A stretch of 64,000 bases of DNA from Bagarius yarrelli (lineage: Eukaryota; Chordata; Actinopteri; Siluriformes; Sisoridae): positions 535,733 to 599,732 of the forward strand of contig VCAZ01000042.1 in the NCBI GenBank assembly GCA_005784505.1, read 5' to 3'. A program made the translations under genes and the position numbers. This document shows positions 24,303-37,140 of this stretch, piece after piece. Within the stretch, counting starts at the first letter, position 1; each line of letters starts with the position of its first letter. The notes under the pieces were generated by a model. The model did no database searches and had not been told where the DNA came from. It was given only the letters and a program-made list of their open reading frames with translations.

Positions 24303-25858
24303 TTTAATGGTTAACATACTGCAAAGTTTTCTGCAAAAAATCAGTTAGAACTACACTTTTACATGAACCTCTTCCCTAAGCGATTTTCAGAAAGAACTAA
24401 TACAGGTTAGGGCAGGGTGGACGTGATGTTGCCAAGTGTGATCTGATCCTAGATTAACATCCTTTGTTGAATCTGGATTAACATTTCAATCAACCAACCA
24501 TAACCATCTGCTTTTATCCATGTGAGTGGACCAAACCTGCCTTAATCACATTTTTTTCCATCTTTCCCTGCTGGTAGATCAAAATAATATAAATGTATTT
24601 ATTCAATAAAAAACATGAACTACTTAAATAACATATATATATAATACAATTGCATACAACATGTATTTGCAGTTTAGTAAATGTGTGAACATTTCACTTG
24701 CCTTCATGACCAAAAATTGGTGTGTGTGTGTGTGTGTGTGTGTATAGAGTAAAAGGTATTTGGGTGTGTGTTTATGATTATAAAAATCTCTCTCATGATT
24801 GTTGAATTTTAAAAGTCTGTGATTTAATTGAATAATCATAAACCCTGTTTTATAGTAAGAATGTTGCTCTGTTGCGGTTCTACAGGTTCACCATTTCAGA
24901 ACATTTTACATTTAATTGTTTACTAGTGATTGTTTATGATTCACTGTATAAATTTATTAATGTTTATTTTGGATCATTATAATCAATACACTTCAAATTC
25001 ATTAATGTTGTTTCTGAACTATGTTATGATTTAATGAATCGTCATTGTCAAATTGTTCCAGAATCAATGAATTTTTAGTCTCAGACAATCAGATACCGTT
25101 CAGCATTTCAAGTTTTTCCAGTTTGTTTGTAGACAAAAAAGGGGAAAGATTTAAAAATGGATTGAGACCGGTTCGGTCGACACACGCTAATCACATCAGA
25201 TGGTTATGATCGGATGATTGAAATGTTGATTCAGGATCACATCCCACTTGGTAAAATCACGTCTACAGACAGCGCAGGTGTGAGATCATTAGCAAACCCC
25301 ATCCGGTGAGCATCCTTCCTGCAACTGTCTAGAAAAGTGACTTTTAAAATTGGAGCATTAGAAAAATGAAAAATAAGGATTTATTTGCTGGAAGCTACAA
25401 TATAAGGTAAATAAAATGCTAATTTAATAAATAAATAAGTGGCTAATTAAATAAATAAATAAATAAACAAAGTAGGATGTACAAAATAAATAAATAAATA
25501 TACAAATAAATAAATTAAGATATACAACGTATATTTCAGTTCTCAGTTCTTTACAAAGTACAAATAATTTTAAAAACTATAATATCATACACTTATTAAA
25601 TTGGCTGTTTTAGTTTAGTCTATAATATTTGAAACAACAAAATATTCTAATTTATTATTATAGAAATATATTTTTGATTTAAAAAAAAAAGATATTCATA
25701 TATTGTGGGGGGTTTTTTGTAAGATTTTAAAATATCATTTATAACATTTTTTTAATGTTTAATATATGTTGTATACACACCCCGATCCTGCATCCTCGTC
25801 TTAATCCTAAATGACCTGCAGCTTAACATAGGCCAGCTTTAATCACTGGTCTCTTACC

Positions 25859-25910
25859 CACTTCCGGTTAGAAGAACTACTTCCGCTGACGTAATTTGAA
25901 AGTTTGGCGG
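25859..25910 (+). promoter_or_regulatory. kif2c core promoter: ETS, CRE-like, CHR and E2F sites
   Basis: The 50 bases lying 150-210 bp before the kif2c ATG contain two ACTTCCG ETS-type sites (25859-25865, 25879-25885), a TGACGTAA CRE/ATF-type site (25887-25894), TTTGAA, the core of a cell-cycle homology region (25895-25900), and TTTGGCGG, an E2F-like site (25903-25910). There is no TATA box. CHR plus E2F elements are typical of G2/M genes repressed by the DREAM complex, and kif2c is a G2/M gene in mammals. Site assignment is from sequence only; a (TG)n run follows at 25934-25953. Confidence 0.65.
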
Positions 25911-25931
25911 TTGAGATTTTTTTTTTTTCGT

Positions 25932-25964
<33 letters not shown>

Positions 25965-26065
25965 TTGTACGCCCTGGCGGCTTGTTGCGTAGCTCTTGCT
26001 CGCTGTTTTATTATTTTATAATTTAAGTATAATATCTTGTTTATTTAAATATTAAGTAAACTAAA

Positions 26066-29000
26066 ATGGACCCTGCAGCTGCGACGCTTCTTATTGGAAT
26101 TGCGGTTAAAATTAGCCGGAGTGACGGTAAGGAAAATGTGGAAAATTGAACTCTCATGGTAGCAGCCATGCTAGCTAAAGTTTTTATCTTTTCCCTGTTA
26201 GCATTGTAGCTAGTTAACGGTTTAACCGACTCGTCGGGCTGGTTTAGGAGTTGTGAACTAAAATATCTATTTTTATTCGCAGTTGTTCCTTTATACTCGT
26301 CGTAATACTTGTGTTGACGTTAAGTGTGACGTTATTGAGCTGACATTGTTGTGTTTGTGTGCAGGAAGAGTTCATAGTGCAACAGTGAAAACTGTCAACT
26401 CTACCAAGTCTACAGTCCATGTCGAGTGGACCGAGAAAGAAGTGACAAAAGGAAAAGAGGTTTGACCAAAAGACAACAGTTTAAGTTGTTTTTGGGTTTT
26501 TTTATTTCTTGCTGCTTGTTGTGTAAAGCCACACATGGTGTGTCTCTGTCCTTTTAGGTTGACCTGAGTGACATCTCTCGTCTCAATGCTGACCTACTCG
26601 AATACCTACAAGGACCAAAACAAGCAGGACCTTCCACCGCTTCAGCACCCAGTCCTGCCCGGGTCCCTAAAGCCGAGCAGGTCAGTGTTTTGGTGGATTC
26701 TATAATATTGCAAGTCGAAAAGATCTAATTGCCATGTATGGGGAAAGTGGTAGTGGTAGCCTAGTGGTTAAGGTGTTAGACTGTCAACCTGAAGATTGTG
26801 GATTCGATTCCAAGCACCACCAAGCTGGACTCCTGAACAAGGCCGTTAACCCCCAGTTGCTCAGCTTTATACATAAGCTAAAGGTATCGCTCTGGGTAAA
26901 AGTGTCCGCCAAATACCAAAACACTACACAGAGAAAAGGCGGTGCTCCTTTCTTGGTGTTTTAGGTGACAATAAAGGAATAAAATGGATAGGACCTTTAA
27001 CACGGACAGCAGTCAAGAGTTCTGGGCTGGTTATTTTTAGGACTGGTGACTCATTTATAAATCTCATTTTAGATATGTTCCCTGAATACAAACCAATCGG
27101 ATCACTCAGATTAGTATTAGGATCAAGTTAGTTAGACATACCAGAGGTTCAATCTAAACAAGGGGAATCTGCTTGCAGCTATTATGCGGCCCAGATGTGT
27201 TAAATCAGAATCCTTAAATCTTTAAATCCAGGCTCAAAACCCATCTGTTCAGTTCTGCAGCCGAACTGACTGTAATCAGTTTATATAATTTAAATGTTAA
27301 AGCATTTCCTAAATCTTTGTTTCTATATTAATTTCTTTGTTTTTACTGTTATATATATATATTTTTTTCTTTTATGGTTTTAATATCTCATACGTAAAGC
27401 AATTTCAATGACCACTGTGTATAAAATGTGTAAAATGTAAATAAACTTCTCGCCTTGCTTAAGGGCCCAGCAGTGACAGCTTAGGTCTTAGGCACTCGCT
27501 TATGATGCCGTTGAAAAGTTCATTCCATTACCTCGGTGCCAGAACACAGTCTGCACAAAGCGCCTGTCTGGGTAAAAAAATAAGATACCATACCATCTTT
27601 TCTTTCAGAAATCGGAGCTTCCTAAAAAGTCCTCAAAGATACGTGCACCTTCAGAGAGTAAGTGACCGTGGATTTCACTTGCAACACTGCAATGCAATTT
27701 CTTCGTAATTCTTTATATAATCTCACTGCGTGTTTTCCGTTTGAAGTGGCCTCTCCAGCTGGTCCCTCTGAGGAGCAAGGTTTGCATACAGTGCCTTTTC
27801 CCCCCCCTTACATACTGACCTCTGCAAATCCTGATCAGACTTCAGAGGTTTAAATTCAATTGATTATTCCATGGGTTCTCAACCTTATTTCATTTTACCC
27901 ATCCACACATGACTTAAGGCACATTTATTGAATTGATTAAACTTTTATTCATGCCATATAGTCTACTGCATTTCGAGTTCTGGCATGATGCATTCATAAA
28001 CAGGTGACCCACTGGCCTAAAACGTTGAGAACCTGCGGTTACCCTAAACTCTGGGATTTGTACTGCTTCCTCACAAGTCATGTGCTGATGAGCTGTGGGA
28101 TTTATCAAGATATTGTTTAATTATATTTGCATGATAAAATTATTCTTTGAGCGCAAAGACAATCTGGGAAAGGAAATAGTATTTAATAAATTGCAAACAT
28201 CGTTTCTATTAAAATAACACTTGGTTACAATGAAACTGGATGGTAAACGATACATTTGGAAAAATTTTAAGCTCATGTCTTAGTGATTTTTTTAGAAATG
28301 TCAGTTAATTAATTCATGAATAACAACGTTTTTAATGTAGATATGGAAATACTTATATTAGTGCCTAATTTTTCTTTGTCATTGATCAGTCATTTTCAGC
28401 TCTGTCCTGATTTTTATTCTTATTACAGAATTTTAAAATTGAATCTTTTATCTTCAGCAAGGCTTTAAGCTCAAACTGAGATCATATTATCTATTCATAG
28501 AAAACAGTGTGAATTGTTCTAGTTTCTACTTTATACTAACTAGCACACTGTGCCCACCACCTGCATGTAGGATGACTTGCTATGACTTATAATATTTATA
28601 TTTTCTTGTTGATGATACTCCTGTAATAGTAGTATAGTAAAATGGCTGGTTTTTTTTCCCTTTCTGTGGGTATCAAAATAAATTATTTGTAAAACATGTA
28701 TCGGCACAGTGAATGATTATCATACTAGTATTTGTTGTAGTAGGTGTAGCTTTGTGTGAATTGTAACCGCGTGACCATGTAAAGACCGAAAGGACATTGT
28801 GTTATGAAAGTAAAATAAACATAAGGCTAGTTAGTTTGTTTAATAAAAGAACAATGCATTAGGACTCCCCTCCCTACACTGCAATTCCTGACTGATTAAT
28901 AACTTGCCCGAAGAATTTTAATAGATGTTGCTATATTTTACCAAGTTCAAGTATGCACAAAGATTAAATAGCAATTTAAACTAAAATGTCATCAGTTATT

Positions 29001-32000
29001 TACATCATGTTTTGACAAATATAATATAATATCAGCACATGACCACTTTCCCTTCCTGTCGGGTGTGAAATTTACTGCACTGGTTTGTACTGATGTCTTT
29101 ACATTGGCTGCTACATCAAATTCAATCACCCTGTAAAATTTATGAATGCACCAATTACACTCAACAATTTCCTTATAAAATAAACCTTTACTAATTAACT
29201 TAATTTGCCTTCCAGTCCCTAGAAGGATGACCACTCGCCAGACTTGTCTATTTCGACCTCCAACTGTTTCCTCGACTGGCTTGAATCCTACAGATGATGC
29301 TCAGGAACAGCTCTCTTCTACTATTCCTAGACCCTTGGGTTAGTGCACATTATCTGTTTTCATGATACACTTATAAAATGCATGTTTTCTCATATTTATA
29401 TTGTGTATATACTTATGCTCGCACTTTGACAGTATTAAAAAAAATGTGAATGTCTATCACGTCAGGATTGCCCAGTTATCCGAGGAGACAAGTTGCTAAA
29501 CCACCATCTCCTCTCCTTCCGGCAGTTGAAGCGGTATCAGAAAGTGAGGCCTCAAAATGTGCTGCTGCACCCACAAGTAAGTTTAAGGGTAGCTAGTTGA
29601 GAGCAATTTTGTTTTACATCAATTAAATTTAACTCATTTTATTTATAGCTGTTGCTGTGCTTATGTAAGTAGAGTCTGATTTCAGTCAAAAAGTGAGCAG
29701 ATGAAAGCCAAAACTCTTATTGTTGTTGTCCATTAAATTTTAGACCAGCGCCTTTCACGTGTTCCCGAAGTAAATAAAGTGACAAACAAAAGGCTGTCCA
29801 TGATAACTAAGATTCCAGAAACGCAAACCAAGAAAGGAAAGGTACGTGGGGTATATTTACATGCACTTTTACACATTTTAATCTAAAATGTGTTGGCAGT
29901 GTGTGTGCACAACCAGAATTATATCAATTTGTGGGCTATGGGCCCTTTAAAAATTAAGGTTTGTGTGAAATGCAGTTCATCACTTCGTTTCTGTTTATCC
30001 TCAGTTTGGAGATATGAACCGGCCCAACAAGCAGTTTTACCAGATGATTGAAGAGTATCGAGAGACTGTGGAGAAAGTTCCGTTATCACTGAGTGATCCT
30101 GTAGGTCAAAATACTATCCAATGTAGAGACTGTCGATGCATTTATGTTGCCTTTCCTAATAATTGTATGTTTTAATCCATTTTTTTTTAAGGTTGAGCTT
30201 TATAGAATCTGTGTGTGTGTTCGCAAGCGGCCACTAAACAGAAAAGGTAGATATACATAATTATTATAGTTCATGATAAAGCATTGTATACATTTTATGA
30301 TTATTTTTTTAAATTCCATGTTAAACTATGTTGTGTTTTGTGTTTTTTGTTGTTTTTTTTTGTTTCTTTAGAAACGGCTAAAAAAGAAATTGATGTGGTG
30401 ACGATTCCTGGAAACGGGGTCTTACTGTTCCATGAACCCAAGCAGAAAGTTGATCTCACCAAGTACCTCGATAATCAGCACTTCCACTTTGATTACTCTT
30501 TTGATGAAGATGCCAGCAATGATTTGGTTTACAGGTAACTAGGGGTTCTGTCTGCAGTTATGGATTATTTATCTAGACATCTAATTATTTGCCATTTTGA
30601 TATGCAGTTGTTTCTGATGCACTTTTTTCTATTCTGTTTTCAGGTTCACTGCCAAACCTCTGGTTAAGACTATTTTTGAGGGTGGAAGGGCAACGTGTTT
30701 TGCGTATGGTCAGACAGGGAGTGGGAAAACACATGTAGGTTATACTGTTAGTCTTGTTAAATGTTCCTCAATGAATGAATGAAGATAACGTTTGTTACTT
30801 TCTTTTTTGGTTTAACAAAAAAAAAGACGATGGGTGGCAACTTTTCGGGAAAGGCCCAGAACAGCTCTAATGGGATCTATGCCTTGGCAGGTGACTTGTT
30901 AATGATTGATTATCCTAAAAAAAGAAATTACACTTAACTATTGTTGTTTTTAAAATTTGATTCGAATCTTGTACCTTACAGCACAGGATGTGTTCACCCT
31001 CCTCCAACAGAAACGACATACTGACCTGTGCCCATATGTGACCTTTTTTGAGATTTACAATGGCAAGGTGTGTGTGTGTGTGTATATAAAATATGTAAAA
31101 TGGCTGAGAGAGATAAGCTGAGAAGAGATGAGCTGTACAGTAGGTACCTTATTTTTTCAAGTCGATTCTGGGGCACATGGATAATTGGTTTCCTTACACA
31201 TCAGCATCTGATAAGTCTTCTGTGTAGACCTACATTAAATTAATGTTTAGTTTTTGTTTGTTCACCTGCCAATGCTCTTTAGGTGATAGCTATTAAACTT
31301 TTATGTTTTTAGGTCTTTGACTTGCTGAACAAAAAGGCAAAACTGCGTGTGCTGGAGGATGAAAACCAGCAGGTACAGGTGGTTGGCTTGCTGGAAATGC
31401 CCGTCTCATCTGTTGAGGATGTTATAAAGCTGATTGAGAAGGGGAGTGCATGCAGGTAACACTAGAAATTAACTAATCCAGCTCATCTTTCAACTAGTCA
31501 CAACTAGGACAGTGTAAAAATATCGATACAGCTAACTATTGATGAATATAATTTATTTATTTATTTTTTAGAACATCTGGCCAGACGTTTGCAAATGCCA
31601 CTTCGTCTCGCTCCCATGCCGTCCTGCAGGTTATCTTAAGGCGGCATAAGCTGCTTCATGGAAAGTTTTCGCTGGTGGACTTGGCAGGGAATGAGCGAGG
31701 CACAGATGTAAGCAGCAATGACCGGCAGACTATGGTTGAGACTGCCGAGATCAATCGCAGTCTTCTGGCATTAAAGGTACTGTCTGATTTTTATATTAAT
31801 GCATCAAATTGCATGATTTAATTTTTCTTAATGTTTTTACTCGATGCATTGAAATCGAAAAAAGTTTTTACATTATTGGTGTCCCTATGTGTCTTATTGC
31901 TGATCTGATGTCTAGGAATGTATCCGATCCCTGGGGCAGAACAGTGAGCACATCCCCTTCAGGATGAGTAAGCTGACCCAGGTGCTTCGAGACTCCTTCA

Positions 32001-33430
32001 TAGGCGAAAACTCCAGAACCTGCATGGTAATTAGTACTGACTCCTGTGTTGGATAAATGACTAGTCGATCCCTGCCAAACCAAAGAAAGTAGATAATCTG
32101 CAGTGTTTACATTAAACAATTTAATTCTTAATAATCTCAAGTGTTATGTTGAAGTCACAAATCAAATGTACATGTAAGTTCTAAATTGAACCATTTGATA
32201 TTAAAATAAATTTTCCTTAGATGTTGCAATGGTGTTAGATGCTTAAGTGAATTAAAAATATAGACCCACATATAAATGAATAGCATGCTTTTCAGATTGC
32301 CATGATCTCACCTGGCATGAGCTCCTGTGATTACACGTTGAACACGCTACGTTATGCAGACAGGTACAGTCCATGCATGCTTTTGCCAGAAAAATTTTTT
32401 TCTGTAAAATAAAAGCCCCCTGTTGTCTTAAGGGCTCCTCTAGTGGCTAAACCTGGTGACACACTCGTTTCTGTTTTTGGCTGGTAGGGTAAAGGAGTTG
32501 AATGGCTTGTCCAAGGAAACTGCACAGAACGCTAGGCTAACAGAAGAGTCTGATGAGGGCAGCAGTTCCCTAGAGGAGGTAAGTGCAGGTGTTCGACTAA
32601 GTTAATACTTAAATTTTAAGGCTGCACCAAAACCCTTTATTACCCAAAAGATAATCTGAATTATTTGTATAGCTCTGGTTATCTTTTGCCATTTTCTCCT
32701 GTTTTTCAAGGGTTTAATGTCTTATGTTTAGGTTACTTTTATTTTAAATACTCATTTTTGTAACTTCTGATATTTTTCCGGAACAAAGTTTGCAGTCTTT
32801 TACCATGGGTTATCAATATTTTTGTAATTTTTCCACACCGCTGAGTCGGATATTCTGTCAGTGAGGTCACAACAAGTATTGTTTATTGCTATCGAAGCGT
32901 TTGTATGACTGTGAATATATGCCATCGGTGCATCACTAGTAAAGGTTTTCTGACCTTTTTTTTTTTTTCCAGGAAGCTATTCCTGCAGAGCTTGAAGTCG
33001 TGGCCCAGTTGTCTGAACTAGAAGAGAGGTTCTATGAAGATCTGCAGGTGTGTATACACTGCGTACACCATGCTCATTACAAATATTTAAACTGTAAATT
33101 CAGGTACATTCCTTTTTTTTTTTTTTTTTTTTTTTTTTTCACTTTGTGGTTTATCTTCTTTTCCTATGCTCTCTTTCAGCATGGCAATGAAATTGCCAGG
33201 GCGATGGAACACTCATCATATGACCCTATAAGCGGTCTACCAGAAATCGATGCCTACATGGAGAGACTTCAAGGTTTGTGCTTTAAACACAGTTATTTTT
33301 TTTTTTTAAGAAATAAAACGTGGTCTGTTGTACAGAATGTATTAACGATTTTTGTCTGTTTGTAGGATCTTACCATACACTGCGATCAGCTATTGAGGCA
33401 CTAAAGGCCAGATCACCAAATCTGGCATGA
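26066..33430 (+). CDS. kif2c: Kif2c (MCAK), kinesin-13 microtubule depolymerase, complete
   Basis: ATP-driven kinesin-13 that removes tubulin from microtubule ends at kinetochores and spindle poles. There are 22 coding exons, all GT-AG, encoding 699 residues (human 725): 26066-26126, 26365-26459, 26558-26680, 27609-27657, 27747-27779, 29216-29338, 29466-29576, 29744-29841, 30005-30100, 30192-30246, 30372-30534, 30644-30734, 30827-30890, 30982-31067, 31313-31455, 31572-31776, 31916-32026, 32296-32363, 32488-32578, 32973-33047, 33180-33273, 33366-33430. The N-terminal globular domain (1-60) matches kinesin-13s. The motor (about 264-600) shows KVD 307-309, P-loop GQTGSGKTH 358-366, switch I NATSSRSH 472-479, switch II DLAGNERG 500-507 and KEC 532-534. 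KKEIDV after VRKRPLNRK matches KIF2C better than KIF2A. The charged neck before the motor is short. The start is the first ATG after the promoter and gives the family N-terminus. Confidence 0.97.
26741..26924 (+). repeat. SINE in kif2c intron 3
   Basis: Head TAGCCTAGTGGTTAAGG with a good box B (GGATTCGATTCC), GAACAAGGCCGTTAACCCCC, and an eroded tail (TCGCTCTGGGTAAAAGTG). Inserted sense to kif2c; no effect on exons. Confidence 0.85.
26925..27465 (+). repeat. old dispersed repeat in kif2c intron 3
   Basis: Contains TGCAGCTATTATGC, AAATCCAGGCTCAAAACCC, ATCTGTTCAGTTCTGCAGCC and an end like ACTGTGTATAAAATGTG, which I recognise from a common teleost retroelement-like repeat. Boundaries are approximate; with the adjacent SINE it fills most of this 0.93-kb intron. 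Confidence 0.55.
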
Positions 33431-33576
33431 CAGTCAAACAAAGGTTTAAAAAGACAAATCAAGTAATTTGGTTCTTTTAAATGCCAGTGTTTTGTATTAA
33501 CATGTTCGTTTGTAAGTTTAATTACAATTTTGTATGTTTATAGGTGTTGTCATATAAGAAACTTTCATATTCACTG

Positions 33577-33582
33577 AATAAA
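33577..33582 (+). terminator. kif2c poly(A) signal AATAAA
   Basis: A canonical AATAAA lies about 147 bases after the kif2c stop codon (TGA 33428-33430), followed by a TG/T-rich stretch from about 33610 (GGTTGTTTTTTTGTG) that could serve as the downstream element. It implies a short 3' UTR of roughly 170 nt. Confidence 0.7.
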
Positions 33583-33649
33583 TGTTTACTTACGACCTAA
33601 TGCCCTGAATGGTTGTTTTTTTGTGCAAATTAGAATAGCCAAGATGCTT

Positions 33650-34480
33650 GACTTTACATTTACAGCATTTAGCAGCTTTGAGTCACATCATTGAACAGCT
33701 CAATACTAGTACATTAGATCACAAATCAAAGTGCAACAACCACAAAAACTATTAAAAGGGCAGCATAGATTCTTGTCAGGCATCCTAGGGAATGGTGGGA
33801 CCAGTCAAGCAGTACTTATGGATTTGAGGAAATGTGGTGCTATTCGAGAAGTGATTAGCGCTTGAAAGGGTACTAGGGTTCTGCCCCATTTTTGGCTTTG
33901 TAGATGAACATCTGTGTTTTGAATCTAATGCGTGCAGCTACTGGAAGCCAGTAGCGGTAGTGCAGCATTGGGGTGGTGTGTGTAAAAACTTGGGTAGGTT
34001 GAAAACATGTGCAGCTGCATTCTGAATCATCTGCAGAGAAAGAATTGCACTCGGAGGTAGGCCTGTCAGGAGCGTGTAGCAGTAGTCCAGTTAAGAAATT
34101 ACAAGAGACTGCACAAGCAACTGAGTGGATAGGAATGGTCGAATCCGGAAGTTATGGAGGATAAACCTGCAGGATCATTTCAAGTTCAAGGAGCTTTGTC
34201 ATTTCAACCATATATAGCAGATGCAGTACACAGTGAGATGAAATAACGTTTCTCCAGGACCCCCTGGTGCTACACAAAACATAGCATTTACAAAACAACA
34301 AAGAGCCACTAAACAGGATAGACATAAAGTGCATGACAGTGCAGAAACAGACAGTACGATAAACAATACAAACATAAGGACGGTGCAGAAAGACAATAAA
34401 GGGCGGGACATAACGGAATAACGCCAACCATATTGTAGATGAGGTAGACACGAAATGTGCAAATTACAACAGTACTGTGC
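33650..34480 (-). repeat. two adjacent dispersed teleost repeats
   Basis: 33650-34165 carries blocks typical of a widespread teleost repeat (GGAAGCCAGTAGCGG, CAGCTGCATTCTGAATCATC, GTAGCAGTAGTCCAG). 34166-34480 carries another (CATATATAGCAGATGCAGTAC, CTCCAGGACCCCCTGGTGCTAC, AGTGCAGAAACAGACAGT). Family names are not assigned and orientation is uncertain. They start 68 bases beyond the kif2c poly(A) signal. Confidence 0.65.
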
Positions 34481-34759
34481 AGACAGCATTGTAAAGTAAC
34501 TATAGTATTGTAAGTGACTATAGTATTGTAAAGTGACTGTGCTTACAAAAAATGTTCGGGTGTGTTGGCAACATGTGAGGAAAAGGATAATTAATTGTCC
34601 ATAATTAAGGTTGCGAGCAGTGGTCAAAGTGACTGGACCATAGTGATTGCAGGATCTTGTCATTAGGATGAGTCGGCTGGGATTAAAAGTAGTTTGGTTT
34701 TGCAAAGCTTAAGTTTTATTAATCACTAAGAAAACAATTGGTAAGACACTACGTTGTGA

Positions 34760-35500
34760 TGGAATAGAATCCTGCAGCACCTATAAAGCCCCCTGCTCAA
34801 GACAGCACATGTACAGGCCTGTCTGAAATTTTCCATTGAACATCTAAATGATTCAGAGGATAACTGGGTGAAAGTATTGTGGTCAGATGAGACCAAAATC
34901 AAGCTTTTTGGCAGCAACTTTTTGGAGATTTGGAATGATGCCTATGATGCCAGGAACCCTATCCCCACCATCAAACATGAGAGTGGAAACATTTTGCTTT
35001 TGGGGTGTTCTGCTACGGGGACACGACAAATCAACTGCATTGAAAGGGACAATGGGCAGGGCCATGTACAGAAAAACCCTCTGTTCCTTAACCAGGGCAT
35101 TTTAAATAGGTTGTGGCTGGGAAATCCAGTATGACAATGACCCAAAACAAATGACCAAGGCAACAAAGAAGTAGCTTAAGAAGAAAAACTTAAAGGTCCT
35201 GGAGTGGCCTAGACAGTCTCCAGAGCTTAATTCAATAGAAAATCTGTAGAGGGAGCTAAAGGTTTGAGTTCTCAAACGTCAAACTTGAAACCTTAACGAT
35301 TCGGTGAGGATCTGCAAAGAGGAGGAGGGCAAAATCCCTTCTGAGATGTGTGGCCAACTACAAGAAAGGTCTGACCTTTGTGATTGCCAAAAGGGGTTTT
35401 GCCACCAAGTACGAAGTCTTTTTTCAACTGTTATGAAATTATAGACTGATCACTTCTTTGTCAGTGGTCATATAATTTTTTCCTCACTGTATGTCTGGGT
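34760..35500 (+). pseudogene. Tc1-like transposase remnant
   Basis: The + strand shows eroded Tc1 transposase: WVKVLWSDETKIKLFG around the second catalytic Asp (34867-34914), a later NGQGHVQKN-like block, and a frame-broken 3' part resembling 'LEWPRQSPELNSIENL' (from about 35200). Several stop codons and shifts make it a pseudogene. It belongs to a different Tc1 subfamily from the element at 41.4-42.8 kb; its terminal repeats are not clear. Confidence 0.85.
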
Positions 35501-36987
35501 TTATGATTGACAGCTGTGTAGTATGAAACTAATAACATGCTGGGGTATAAAATTGACTCCATATTCTCTGCTATACTATAATCTGCCCTGGAGTTTGTCA
35601 ATCCCTTTTTTTTTTTATTTCGCTAGACAGTTGCTTACATAGATGCAATTTTACCTCCACACCATGAACACATGATGTTGGTGATTTGAGACCCCCAGTC
35701 GTCCCAGCAGTTCCTCTAGGCCACCTAAGACCTCATTCTTTGACCCTTAACACATACAATTCTAATTTTACAAGTTCCACACGGAGTTTCCACATGCCCT
35801 GTGAGCAATAGACGACACAACAAATCAAAGACTTACTAAACAGCTCTCGCTGAACCGTTTTCCCCAAAGGATAAAAATAAACAAACCAGCTTAAAACTGG
35901 GTGGCCTGATGTCTCTGCGTGAGGCCCACCAGTCCAACTGCTTCTTTTGCAAGAACAACCCCATCCCCCCACGAACACACACTACCCTACTGTCTGGGTG
36001 GCATTCCACAAACCCACTTTCCTAAAATACAGACACACTCCAAACCATAGTCGAAGGCCACACTGCTCATTTTCCCCATGTTATTGCAAAGCTAAAAATG
36101 GATGTAGTTGTTCCTGTACATTCATTCGGCACAAATCAGTAACGGTTTCTTAGAGGGGTCATATGATTTACACCAACTCTGTATGTGTTTTTAACAGATT
36201 TATTGACTGAAAAATATTATCTCCACACTATATTTAAGCTATAATGAGTAGGTTGATGAGTTTGAATTTTATTTTGTTTTTTTTCCTGGTAATAAAGCCT
36301 TATTTTCTAGTTTTAGTGTTTCGAGTCATTAGAAAGGAAAGTGCAGACTAGTAGCTGATTATTGGCAACATGTTATTTCTGAAAGTTGGCCCAACCAAGC
36401 AGTGCTAGAAGCTCAGAGAAAGTATAATACAGAACAGGTTGCGAGACGTACTTCAAGGTATGTGATGCTGATCCAGTACATACAGATAGTCAGATCTATG
36501 TTGTCTATAAGTGTCAGACACAAGACTTTAGGTCAAGACTTTTTGTCAGAGACCTCTTTATTTAAAGAAAATATTTAAGGGCCCCTTTTTACATTTAATG
36601 ATATTTTGGTATTTCCTGAATTTTGTCTTTCCAGTATTGCTAGTACCGCTACCGGACTTAGTAAAGGCTGTCTCACCTTGGTCCAGTATGCCTGGGTCAT
36701 TACTATCAGCTGCTGAAGGAGAATTAGTGAGAATGGGTGTTTTTGCGATCGATGAATTACCAAATTTGTCCATTTTTTATTGGTCAACTAGGGGGTTCAT
36801 AGATAAAATGTTCTAATGTGGGTCAGGACCCCTCTTGTTGGGAGCTGCTGTCCTAGGGTGAACTGGAAGATTTTTTAATCTTTCATGTCCCTAGTTTAGC
36901 TAAGGTGTGAATAGGGTTTATATATTTATTAATTTTTCGTGCAAATTGTGTCTTTTTCTTTACACTATTCCTGTGTGTGTGTGTGGG

Positions 36988-37140
36988 GGGGTGTCAGTAA
37001 TTAACATGTTGGACTGATAATTGGAAGATTCCTAACACTATTAAGTTGTCTCTGTTGGCCCGCTGAGCAACGCCACCAACCCCCAATTCCTCAGATGTAT
37101 AAATGAGATAAGTCACTCTGGATTATGGCGTCTGTCGATG
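36988..37140 (+). repeat. SINE, diverged
   Basis: TGTTGGACTGATAATTGGAAG, a missing box B, CTGAGCAACGCCACCAACCC, and a tail remnant CACTCTGGATTATGGCGTCT. A GT/G run precedes it. Confidence 0.7.

Larger units (their letters stand above)
15461..25858. other. repeat-rich intergenic DNA between mir-24 and kif2c
   Basis: SINEs at 16.48-16.85, 18.9, 21.15, 21.35 and 24.17 kb, paired dispersed repeats (19.4/23.2 kb), microsatellites and long A-runs (21020-21060, 21907-21931). No protein-coding exon is recognisable. Sequence just after mir-24 (to about 15640) remains complex. Confidence 0.6.

Noticed and set aside
34199..34705. 168-codon open frame on the - strand
   Set aside because: Lies in dispersed repeat DNA and its translation resembles no protein; no promoter or splice context.
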